Shown piece after piece: positions 1 to 9,252 of a DNA stretch of 64,000 nt (positions are counted from its first letter, which is position 1; each line of letters starts with the position of its first letter). The DNA is taken from assembly GCA_905221605.1 (NCBI GenBank), contig CAJNDS010002150.1, forward strand, positions 68,813-132,812, given 5' to 3'. Source of the DNA: Symbiodinium natans (lineage: Eukaryota > Sar > Dinophyceae > Suessiales > Symbiodiniaceae). The notes beneath the pieces were generated by a model, which did not search any database, was not told the DNA's origin, and saw only the letters and a list, made by a program, of their open reading frames with translations. The position numbers and the translations under genes were made by a program.

Positions 1-67
1 ACGACTGTTCGGCTTGCTGGACGCGTTCGGATTTAAGGACAAGTTTGGCCACATCTTAAAAAAACCC

Positions 68-300
68 GCGAAACGCTGTAAATACCGGTGTTTTCCTCTG
101 TTCTGAGAACGCGTCTGCGCGAAGTAGGGCCTGTAATTTACCGTTTTTGAAGCCCGAAAACACTGTAAATACCGATGTTTTCCTCCTGCGCCTAAAGTAG
201 TTGAAAGTAGTTTCCGGAAATTTTTACACGTCGATTTTTCGTGTCCGTAAACGGACAAAGCCAGGAAACACTGTTAATACCGAGGTTTTCGTCTCTTAAC
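68..300. repeat. Three degenerate direct copies of a ~30-bp motif
   Basis: The core CTGTAAATACCG followed by GTTTTC occurs near 74, 160 and (as CTGTTAATACCG) 270, so the copies are about 86 and 108 bases apart. The spacers are not conserved. I see no coding potential around them. Confidence 0.55.
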
Positions 301-351
301 ACGAAAATGGCATGCCACAAAACCCCTGCGATCAATTAAGAACGTGACGCC

Positions 352-435
<84 letters not shown>

Positions 436-560
436 AAGTAGTAGTAGTAGTAGTAGCAGTAGCAGTAGCAGTAGCAGTAGCAGTAGCAGTAGGAGTAGTA
501 GTAGAAGTAGTAGTAGTAGTAGTATTAGTAGTAGTAGCAGCAGCAGCAGCAATAGTAAGT
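352..560. repeat. (TAG)n trinucleotide microsatellite
   Basis: About 200 bases of TAG units grade into AGC-interrupted units after 455. The long Ser and Leu reading frames here are a by-product of the repeat. Confidence 0.95.
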
Positions 561-592
561 AGTACGAATAGCTATAAACCTAACAAAGCTAT

Positions 593-1015
593 GTGATAAT
601 ACGAATAGCAATCATCATAATCATAATCGTAATCATAATCGTAATCATAATCATAATCATAATCATACCAATAATCATAATCATAGCAATAGTAATAATA
701 GCAATAATAGCAGTAATCGCAATAATGGTATTAATTGTAATAATAGAAATAACAAGAGTCAAAATAGCAATAGAAATTAATTGTAGTCACAGCAATACGA
801 GGAATAGTAGTAATAGTACTGATTGATAGCAATAATCGCAATTAAAAATCGCAATAAGAGCAACAATTATTATCGCAATGAAAGTAATAGTACCTGTAAT
901 AGGAGTAGCAACAAAGACAAACAAGCAACAGCAATCGGCATAGTAACAATGCAATGACAACAATAGTAAAAAAACAACAAGTAGCAATAGTAGTACCAAC
1001 GGTCACTATAGCAAC
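593..1015. repeat. Degenerate AT-rich trinucleotide tract (AAT/ATC type)
   Basis: Runs of ATAATC and AATAGC decay gradually from left to right. This is low-complexity sequence and probably an old extension of the neighbouring TAG repeat. Confidence 0.8.
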
Positions 1016-1763
1016 ATTTAAGAAGCAAAAAGATCCTTTTAAAAGTTGTTGAAATCAGCGTAACAATAGTAAAAATAGAAAGAATAACAGTGCTAGTTAT
1101 AACAGACTAACAATGATAATCATCATAGTAACGATGATAGCAAGAAAATGTTGTAATAGTAATACTAGCAATGTTATACAAGTAGCAACAGAAAAATAAA
1201 AATACCAAAAGAAAAAAGCGTAGGAATATAAATCGGGTAGTATCAAAGAACATTGACACAAGACAACGCATAAACTGAAAGAGTGCAACATAATAGATGC
1301 AAAACACATTTAAGCAGATGAAAGCAGAAACAAAAGATCGAAAATGAACAAGTAAATCAGCACTAGAGGAAGACAAATACGAGCGCCTGTGCCCAGGCGC
1401 GCACCGCACTGGGACTGCCGAAAGTGGCGATGGCGCACTTCTCCATCAGTGCCTCGGGTTCCGAAGTTGAGTGTGGAGAGATTGTGAGCAGAGGGCAGTG
1501 CTCTAGGATTCCAGGAGTAAGCTACAGTAGGTTGAGACCTAACGTGCACAGGCCCCGAATCCCCAAACCAGAACGAGCCAGGCTCGGGCCTACTCCCATT
1601 GAATCCTCGAGTCTTTGCTTCGGGCGCCATGAGCTTGAAACCGATGCCACAGCGGGGGGGCAGCAGAACGCCGCAGGCAAACTTTGCCCAAGCCTCTTGC
1701 GGTTGCTTGGCCTTGTAGCAAGTCTTTGCTCACATATCTTGCCACCGGCCTGCTCTCCCACTG
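1016..1763. other. No gene recognised
   Basis: AT-rich to about 1380, then of ordinary composition. Short open frames on both strands show no motif or splice pattern that I recognise. Confidence 0.6.
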
Positions 1764-1864
1764 GGGGTTTACGAAATAGGGGACCTCTAGAATGGACCCC
1801 AACTAGTAGGATCCCGTTTTTTTAATGAGGACCCCATTAAGGTACCCCGAATATCGCAACCCCC
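1764..1864. repeat. Short terminal-inverted-repeat hairpin element
   Basis: The left end GGGGTTTACGAAATAGGGGACC pairs imperfectly with the right end, whose reverse complement reads GGGGTTGCGATATTCGGGG. The interior is AT-rich and holds no gene. It resembles the other about 70-145 bp hairpins in this window (22638, 34018, 37031, 57296), and a MITE or introner-like element is the likeliest explanation. Confidence 0.5.
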
Positions 1865-2836
1865 TACATGACAGCACAGCCTGCTTGCTTTGAGCAATGG
1901 CTGGCAGAGCGGACTGCGATGCTGCAGCATTGTCGCCATGGCAGAACCAAACACCTGACTCTCCTACCTCGTTGTTACAGCTCCTAGCTTCTCCGGACCA
2001 CGCAAGAAGCTTGGAGTTGGGGAGTGAGCTCATTCCGACTCATTCCTCCGCCCTCCCTCCCGGCCAGTGCTGCAGCTCGGCTGCTGCAATTTCTGGTCGC
2101 TAGCCAAAGCACGGTGTGTTTTCGGCCGTGCGCTGGTGAATTAGAAGGTTGCAACGACAAGAAAGGCTCCGCCCCAGGACAGCTTCGAGCTCGACGGAGT
2201 CGGCGGTCGTTACTAGGAAGAGACCCCCAAATAGGGCCGTGCGCTCGTCGTTGCTCTCACACCCGCCTGCAGCGCCCGCGCAGAACCGGAGCAGAGACAC
2301 GCCCGACTCTCGACGGTCTTTAGGAACCGCGAAGCCTTAGCAACATGAAAGCAACTATCCTTGAAGGACTCCAGGACGCAAAATGTATCTTCGCTGCAGC
2401 GCTTCTACAAGAGCACGGGAGGAACTGGTAAGCACTCATTACCATCATGGTCGGGGTGCTAAATTCCACGTAAGGAAGGGGTGCAGCCTGCTAGGGCCTT
2501 GGATGCCTTGGGGCTCGTGCAGTCTCTTGCAGCTGCGGGCTTCCAGAGATCCTTGTCAAGTTAGGGTCTATTCTATGCCCAGCTTCCGGGCTGACTGAGA
2601 GACAGGGAAGAGGGAGACAGAGAGATGAAAGAGAGAGAGAGAGAGATGGAGGAAAGACAGAGAAAGGGGGGCACTTCACCATCTGTAGTTCTTTAGCCCA
2701 AAACCCCTTACAAGATTCCACCTCACATCAGAAACGCAACCGATGCTCCAACCCTCATCTTGCAAGCGGCGCAGCGTCACTCGCTCTGGTGTCGGACGAG
2801 CTCGATCTGAACCACAGCAATGGAGTTTGCGCGCTA
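1865..2836. other. No gene recognised; GA-rich tract at 2597-2668
   Basis: Moderately GC-rich unique sequence. A purine tract of GAGA units lies at 2597-2668. No domain or convincing exon was found. Confidence 0.6.
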
Positions 2837-2858
2837 GGGGGGGGGGGGGGGGGGGGGG
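2837..2858. repeat. Poly-G tract (22 G)
   Basis: Uninterrupted run of G. Similar tracts lie at 3660 (26 G) and 56316 (41 G). Confidence 0.95.
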
Positions 2859-3659
2859 AATCAGAGCACCCCAAAAGCCCCTTGACCTGCAACAAACTAC
2901 AAACCTGACAAACCTGACAAACCCTGGCAACACCTGGCAACACCTGGACCCTAGAGCTCAAGCGCCTCCTTAGCTGCCATGGCCGTGTAGTCAATGGGCG
3001 CACGCAGCTTTCTGTCGAACTGGCTTATCTTAAGCCGCAAACACTACCCCAAACCCTAAACTCAAGGCCCTGCAGCTTCTCGTGTCACAACAGCTGCTGC
3101 GAGGCCTCCTTTCGAACTACAAAAAGAACACCGCAACGAAGCCCGACAGAGAAAGAACCCCGGATTAGCCATCGCACTAAAGGAGCACCCCCCAGAAGGA
3201 CCCTTTGAACACTCCCTTGAGCCCCTGGTTTTGGGGATCCTAAAACACCCTCCTGTCCGGCCTTCGAGAGATCCTCGGAGGCCACCTTCCAGCGCGATGA
3301 GTCTTTCTGTCGAGGGAAGTTGGGGCTTTTTGCTAGGCTTTGCGTAGCCACTCATCTCCTTTTAGGATCAAGGCTTCTGTCCTTCGGGCTTGAGGCCTCC
3401 TGGTAAAAGCAGCAGAAACGGCAAACGCACAGTCGAAACACACAGCAGCTTGGGGCAATTTCCCTGCACGAAGCCCATGAGCACCCGCATCGGGCAGACA
3501 AGATCTTCGCATCCTGTCAACCCTCAAACCACACAACGCACCACAAAAGAACCCAGAGAGCCATCGAATCAAAGCCCTCTGCCCGCAACGGAATGCTCAT
3601 CGATTGCACCCTCGCCACCCGAACGGCACCCACACTCTGCTTCTGACACCAGGATTTAA
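2859..3659. other. No gene recognised; small minisatellite at 2886-2948
   Basis: The minisatellite has units like ACAAACCTG and GGCAACACCT. The rest is unique sequence without recognisable coding content. Confidence 0.55.
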
Positions 3660-3685
3660 GGGGGGGGGGGGGGGGGGGGGGGGGG
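3660..3685. repeat. Poly-G tract (26 G)
   Basis: Uninterrupted run of G directly before an AAT-rich tract. Confidence 0.95.
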
Positions 3686-3711
3686 AAGGGTGAATGTCAG
3701 AAGAATGCTCA

Positions 3712-3940
3712 TATAATAGTAATAATAACACTAATAATAATTATAACAATAATAATAAGAAGTATAATAATGATAATCATAACAATATTAATAATAACAA
3801 CAACAATAATAATAATCATCACAATAATAATAAATACTAAATAATAAATAATGAATAATAAATAATAAATAATAAATAATAAATAGTCAATAATCAATAT
3901 TAATGAAGAATAGTAACACTAACAATAATAGTAAAATAAC
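3712..3940. repeat. AAT/ATT trinucleotide tract
   Basis: Degenerate AATAAT units, including a cleaner AATAAATAATA stretch near 3838-3890. Confidence 0.9.
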
Positions 3941-4070
3941 AGGGTCAATTCCACCTCCGAGGCTGTGGACATGGCCCGCTCGAGCAGCGGAGGCGGTCCC
4001 GCAGGCACGCCTTGCGTCTGGGCCGGCTGCATCCTTTGGCTTTGCCAGGGCTTGGGAAGATTTGTGGGTT

Positions 4071-4142
4071 TATGGGTTAGGGTTTAGGGTTTAGGGTTTA
4101 GGGGTTAGGGGTTTAGGGTTTGGGGTTTAGGGTTTAGGGTGT
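4071..4142. repeat. Interstitial telomere-like array, TTTAGGG on +
   Basis: About ten TTTAGGG-type heptamers with frequent one-base variants. TTTAGGG is the telomere unit reported for dinoflagellates and plants. Unique sequence on both sides excludes a chromosome end here. Confidence 0.9.
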
Positions 4143-4776
4143 AAAGATGGTGCGATCATACACAGCAGGGTGTGGGGCGCTACTCAATCGGATCCGGTCG
4201 CTGGAAAAAGTGAGAGTTCTTGCAATTGAAGTGACAGCATGTCGCTGTGAATGATGCACAAGCAAGCGGGCGAGCAAGTCTTGGCAACAGTGAGGGCATT
4301 GCTGAGAGGCCTCAAACGAAGATACAAGTAGTGGAGTATTTGTAATAAGTAACTCCTTAGCAGCAGCAGGGTGGTGGTGGGGTCGCGGTAGTGGTAACGG
4401 TAGTTGTAGAAGTATTAGCAGCGGTCACGGTCGTGGCGGCAGTAAGCTGCAGCGGCGTCAATCAAGGAGTGGTAGCTGCAATAGACTCCACGAATACGCC
4501 CTAAGCCCCAAACAAACGTATTCAACCCCTTCAACACCACAAGGCTAGCTCCAAGCCCAGGCACAGCTTTATCGCCCGCATGGCGTTTCGGAGAGTGGTG
4601 GCAGCCTGATTTAGAATTTTCTTGGGGTTTGGAGGTTTGCGGGCACCGGGTTAAGATTTGGCAGGCCATCTTAGGCGAGAGGCAACAAAACAACATCCCG
4701 CATCAGGCTTCGCAGCGTCTCTTAGGATCTGCACCCTGAACCCTAAACCCTAAACCCGAAACCCAAAAAGACCAAA

Positions 4777-4864
4777 TCACTCGCGGGCCTTCCACTTTCG
4801 ATTGCCCAGCAAGCTACGCTCACGGAGGGCCAGGCGCTTCTTCCTCGGATCCAGCTTGGCGACT
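4777..4864 (-). CDS. Unassigned C-terminal exon, basic
   Basis: The minus strand reads AKLDPRKKRLALRERS and continues as a basic stretch to a TGA stop at 4777. An AG acceptor next to a CCCTAAA array precedes it. The composition and charged pattern look coding, but I do not recognise the family. It may be the last exon of a gene whose earlier exon lies at 5134-5240, since both are basic and on the same strand. Confidence 0.45.
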
Positions 4865-4865
4865 T

Positions 4866-4948
4866 GGAGGTTTAGGATTTAGGGTTTAGGGTTTAGGGCT
4901 TAGGGCTTCGGGTTTGGGGTTTGGGGTTTAGGGTTTCGGGTTCCGGGC
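4866..4948. repeat. Telomere-like array, TTTAGGG on +
   Basis: Ten or so heptamers, several degenerate (TTCGGG, TTGGGG). It begins within about five bases of the predicted acceptor of the exon ending at 4777, so the transcript sense is CCCTAAA just before the splice site. A second short CCCTAAA run lies at 4737-4760. Confidence 0.85.
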
Positions 4949-5133
4949 CACGACATTTATGTCAAAACCACGCCAACAACCAAAAACGCGAAAGAGAAGG
5001 TGATGCCTAGGAGCCACACCAGTTTGCGCGTTCATTGGTTGAGCTTTTCTGGGCTGAGAACAGAGTTGCCCAAACAAAGCACTAGTCCATTCGTTCTGCA
5101 CTTGAGCCTCGAAAGGGCTAGGACTTAGCTGGG

Positions 5134-5240
5134 TCATTCCATGGCCCGCCTCTGCTGCGCTTTCTCATGCCTCACAAAGTCCGGTCTTCTCTTCGGAGGG
5201 TTCTCTTCGTCTTCACAGCTCGCAGCACGCTGATTGGCAA
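5134..5240 (-). CDS. Candidate exon, charged
   Basis: The minus-strand frame reads CEDEENPPKRRPDFVRHEKA and continues QQRR before a stop at 5134. A donor may precede the stop (GCCATG or GAATGA). It looks coding by charge pattern only, with no family recognised. It could join the exon at 4777-4864. Confidence 0.35.
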
Positions 5241-6041
5241 TCAGCTTTACGTAATCTGGTTCACAGAGGGACGGACTTCCACCAAAAAAGAACGGACAGT
5301 ATGTAAACTGTCTATGTGTACACATGCATATACATAAATATATAGTATATGTTCGCAAACAGCGTTCCAACACTAGGGGTTCTTATGTTGACAGTAGAAG
5401 GGTCTTAGATTGATTTGCCCGCACGGCGCCCGCGACGCACGGACGTTGTTCCTCGAACGGCGGTCGCATCTTGGACGAGAGTCCTGTTTTTTCCATGTCG
5501 GGTGCCCGCACGGACTTCTCGGACATATCACAAGCTAGATGCTTTTGGCTTCATGGATAGCGTCGAATCGCGCCCTCGCCTAGGCTCCGTGCGCATTTTC
5601 TGGCGTTTGCAGTGGACATCGTGCTCTCCGCCTAAGTCCCGTGCGCTTTTCAAGGCTTGCATCGCTGCGCTCTTGAGAACGGCTCAAAACGCGGCAGGCG
5701 CGTGGTTTCCTGTCGTTTGGGCTGTTGGATGGGTTCGCTGCGCGCGGCCACTCTAAGAGGACTTGCAATTTGCGACGTTGGCCTCTGGGCTCGCCGAATG
5801 CCATTCTGTCGTCGCTTTTGGGCGTCATTTGCAGATGTTGGAAATCGCGCTCCCGACTGGGCGCCGTGCGCATGGACGCCGCCATCCTCGAAACTGTCCT
5901 TGCTTTTGGACGTCGTCCGCGAAACGCAAAACCGTCGTCGCTTTTGGACATCGGGGCTCACGACATGCGCTTCTGTCGTCGCTTTTAATGCTGGTATAAT
6001 ATACATATGTATACAAAAATTACTGCATATACACTTCACAC
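5241..6041. repeat. GC-rich region with degenerate repeats of a GTCGTCGCTTTTGG motif
   Basis: The motif GTCGTCGCTTTT recurs at about 5807, 5934 and 5974, with weaker relatives near 5595 and 5899. Other phrases recur between copies, such as CGTGCGCATGGACG and GGACTTGCAATTTGC. The long overlapping open frames seen on both strands across 5,650-6,270 follow from this repeat and the adjacent microsatellite. Confidence 0.45.
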
Positions 6042-6085
6042 TTTTCATATATATATATATACATATACATATACATATACATATG

Positions 6086-6151
<66 letters not shown>

Positions 6152-6160
6152 TATATACAC
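6042..6160. repeat. (ATACAT)n/(AT)n microsatellite
   Basis: About 18 hexamer units ATACAT flanked by AT runs. The reading frames of alternating His-Ile or Tyr-Val across it are artefacts. Confidence 0.95.
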
Positions 6161-6297
6161 ACACATACATTACGTACCACATATAGATGTCCTGACTTGT
6201 ATGTATATCTACGCTTGAACTTACATTTACACTCACATTTACATCTACATGTAGATCTATATGTACACATATGAAAAAATTTGATTACTTGTTAAGA

Positions 6298-6387
6298 TTA
6301 CATTTTGCACAAATGCTCACGCAGACCAGGGATCTCTTGCTGCAGCGTCTTCGCAGCATCCTTGAGGGCCTTCACTGCCGAGTCAAC
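6298..6387 (-). CDS. C-terminal exon of an unassigned gene, helical
   Basis: After an AAG|G acceptor at 6388 the minus strand is open for 29 codons, beginning VDSAVKALKDAAKTLQQEIP and ending in TAA at 6298. The heptad-like spacing of Val, Leu and Ala suggests a coiled coil. The exon is 90 bases, an exact multiple of three. The rest of the gene would lie to the right, through the AT-rich stretch 6,390-6,960, where I could not find it. No family recognised. Confidence 0.5.
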   Translation of the reverse strand, partial: VDSAVKALKDAAKTLQQEIPGLREHLCKM

Positions 6388-6835
6388 CTTCAGAATGTGT
6401 TGCGAGGATCATCTTCCTAGTCAAAACATAGGCTCAACACATACGTGTACACATAGTAAGCTATAATATACAACATAGCGTATGACATATGTTATATATA
6501 CATACATATCATATACATTATAGATGAAGAGAATATAGAGTGTAATCTCTATATGTTATATTGTATACGTATAGTGCATATTCATCATACATATTTAGTC
6601 TGGATACGTATAGTGCATGCATATTCATCAGACATATATATATATATATATATAGACATATACATTATGTTTAGCACAACATTTCATGTGCAAAGGGTCA
6701 CATACTCATACTCTGTTTGATAACTACATGTCATATGTAATGTCAATAATGAGTTTAACTATTGAAATATATAAAGACACACATGTCTCGAAAAAACAAA
6801 AATATATATATATGTATATGTATGTATGTATACGT
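6388..6835. other. AT-rich sequence, no gene recognised
   Basis: Dense in ATATAC, GTATAT and short AT runs. No exon candidate found. Confidence 0.6.
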
Positions 6836-6876
6836 GTATGTGTACATGTATATGTATATATACATATATATACATA

Positions 6877-6922
<46 letters not shown>

Positions 6923-6925
6923 GGC
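6836..6925. repeat. (TA)n/(TATATG)n microsatellite
   Basis: The perfect TA run at the right end is about 20 units long. Confidence 0.95.
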
Positions 6926-6960
6926 GCTGGCCTTGTAGAAATATCTATATGTCGGGGGGC

Positions 6961-7116
6961 CTAGGCTTGAAGAACAGCTGCGGCAGGCGGCAGGAGGCTT
7001 CGGGAAAGGCATGGCACAAAACTCATCGCGCCGAGCAAACGACGCGCCTCGCCCGCCAGCTCACCGGGGATGCGTGACCGCAGCTGCTCCAGAGCCAGCG
7101 CACAGTCCTCCACAGC
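6961..7116 (-). CDS. C-terminal exon, Leu/Ala-rich
   Basis: A GAG|GCT acceptor at 7117 opens a 51-codon frame (AVEDCALALEQLRSRIPGEL at its start) to TAG at 6961. It looks coding and helical. Its frame is compatible with being spliced after the ABC exon at 7527-7667, using a GT donor just before that exon's stop, so it may be an alternative tail of the ABC gene. It may equally be a separate gene. Confidence 0.45.
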   Translation of the reverse strand, partial: AVEDCALALEQLRSRIPGELAGEARRLLGAMSFVPCLSRSLLPPAAAVLQA

Positions 7117-7526
7117 CTCACTAGGGCTTCGGGGTTTGGCTGTTCCGGAGCAGAAGGAGGCAATGTGAGCACAAAACGGGGGAGGCCCAAACGGTCAGCA
7201 AAGAGAACAGCAAGCGGACTACGCTACACTGTTACACATGAAGGAGGGCCCGGGCGTAGCACATTGGGAGAACACAGCGTAGCTAAGAGTGACCAGCGAC
7301 TCGCGACCAGAGATTCAGCGAGCGGACGAGGCCAAGAGTAAACCATGACAAGGCCTTGCCGAAGTGAGTTGGCCAATGCCCGCCTTTCTCTCACCCGTTT
7401 ACCAACTGGAAGCCTATCCCCTGGACCTCAAAACCCTACAAACCCAACACACCCTGCAAACCCTACAAGCCCTAAAAACCCTACAAGCACTGCAAACCCC
7501 TACAAATCCTGCAAGCCCTACAAGCC
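7117..7526. other. No gene recognised; CCCTACAAA minisatellite from 7432
   Basis: From 7432 to 7548 the sequence is a degenerate 9-10 bp tandem repeat (CCCTACAAA, CCCTGCAAA, CCCTACAAG). It overlaps the last few codons of the predicted ABC exon. The left part is unique and of unknown function. Confidence 0.6.
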
Positions 7527-7667
7527 CTACAAGCCCTTGAAAACCTCACAACCCTCCAAAGCTGATCCCAGCTCCCCCGCCTTCGGATCCGTTGAGGTTT
7601 CCGCCTTGGCGGAATCGTCGTCTACTGCCAGCTGCTGCTGCACCAGGTTTGCATACTTGCCGCCAGC
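7527..7667 (-). CDS. ABC gene, last exon (C-terminal tail)
   Basis: After a GAG|GCT acceptor it reads AGGKYANLVQQQLAV, the usual end of an ABCB nucleotide-binding domain (G.YA.LV..Q). An acidic tail follows, ending in TAG at 7527. A GT donor (GAG|GTTTTC) shortly before the stop could instead splice on to the exon at 6961-7116. Confidence 0.75.
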   Translation of the reverse strand, partial: AGGKYANLVQQQLAVDDDSAKAETSTDPKAGELGSALEGCEVFKGL

Positions 7668-9206
7668 CTCCCCGGCTTGTGTACATTCGCGCGATTCCGT
7701 AGAGTCTGGGCTTGGGAGCTGTTAGGGCTTCAGGCTTCAGGCTTTAGGGGTTTGAGATCTCCGGGTTGAAGCATCAAGGCTTTGAAAGCTGGATATGTGA
7801 CGCTGCGGAAAGCTGGATGTGTGGCGTACGGAGCCGCAGTGCTGCTGTGTGGAAGCGCGACCAAGACCGAATGATCTCCATCTTGAATACCCCGCGGCTT
7901 TGCAGCACAAGCACTTCAACAACACATACTCGACTCCCAACGCGGCATGCAAGGATCCAACACAAAGGAGGAAGGAGACCAGCAGAAACACCCTAAAGCT
8001 CATACTAAAGGCACATGTGCCCGGGGAGTACAGGGCATCAAAAGAATTGCAAAAAGCTAACGTGACAGCCGTCACTGCTACTGTGAGCAATGATGTCTCC
8101 ACGTTCGCCAAATGGGAAGCATATTAGGTTTTTCAAAGGGCGGAGCGGTAGTGACAGGCAACTGGTGTCGGTGTGATCTGGAAAGCTAGGCAGAACATGG
8201 GAGGTTGCTAGTCAGCGATGGCACTATTTGTCGAACATGAGCAACATGCAGGTGAATGCGATCATCCCTTATCCAACTGTCTGAAGTCTGGACAGGTGCT
8301 GTCTTCTTGTTACCTCCTCAAACTTGCTCTCGCTGGACAAAGTGCGAGAAGAAGCTCCGAACCCCTCCGTACCTTCCGCAGCAGCTCCGCATGCGTTCCC
8401 TGCTCAATGATCTTCCCGGCTTCCATGACCTCCAGCAGCTTGCAGATACTTGCAAGTTCTGTTGTAGGGTTTAGGGTTTAGGGTTTAGGGTGTAGGGTTT
8501 AGGGTTTAGTGTTTAGGGGTTTAGGGTTTAGGGTTTACAGTAGGGTGTAGGGTTTAGGGTTTAGGGTTTAGGGTTTTGGGTTTTGGGTGTAGGGTTTAGG
8601 CCACTCAGCCATTCCATCAATGCAAACCAGCAGCCATGATCAGGTCCGCATTCATGATCGTAGACAGCCGATGAGCGATGGCGATCACGGTCCGGCCCTT
8701 CATCAACGACTCCAGGGCCTTCTGAACCTGGAGAAAGCATCTGGCCATAGGCAAGACTCGACTTGACTGCACTTAGGAGGGTAGCAAAAAATTAAAACTT
8801 TTTAGCTGCCCTTATTAAGAAACCCAATAAACCTCAAAAAGGCTAAGGATCAAAAGCTACAGAAAAGCACACCACAAAGTAGAGAAGACCGAGAGCCCAC
8901 ACACACACACCCCGCACGCGCGCACGCGCGGGCGCGCGCCTTCCGCTCCGAGACGGTGTCCAAGGCCGAGGTGGCCTCGTCCAGGAGCAGGATCCTTGGT
9001 TTAGGGTTTAGGGGTTCGGGGTCAGGGTTTAGGGTTTGGGGTTTAGGGGTTTAGGGTTTAGGGTTTAGGGGTTTAGGGGTTTAGGGTTTAGGGGTTTGGG
9101 GTTGCGGGATGGGAGGATGGGGAAGCCGCCGCCATTCGGGTGCAAGTGCATCTCCCCTGAACCCCCGCAACGAAAGGATGTCCTCGGAAATCCCCCATAC
9201 GACCTG

Positions 9207-9252
<46 letters not shown>

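Noticed and set aside
274-562. Long poly-Leu and poly-Ser reading frames
   Set aside because: They are translations of the TAG microsatellite.
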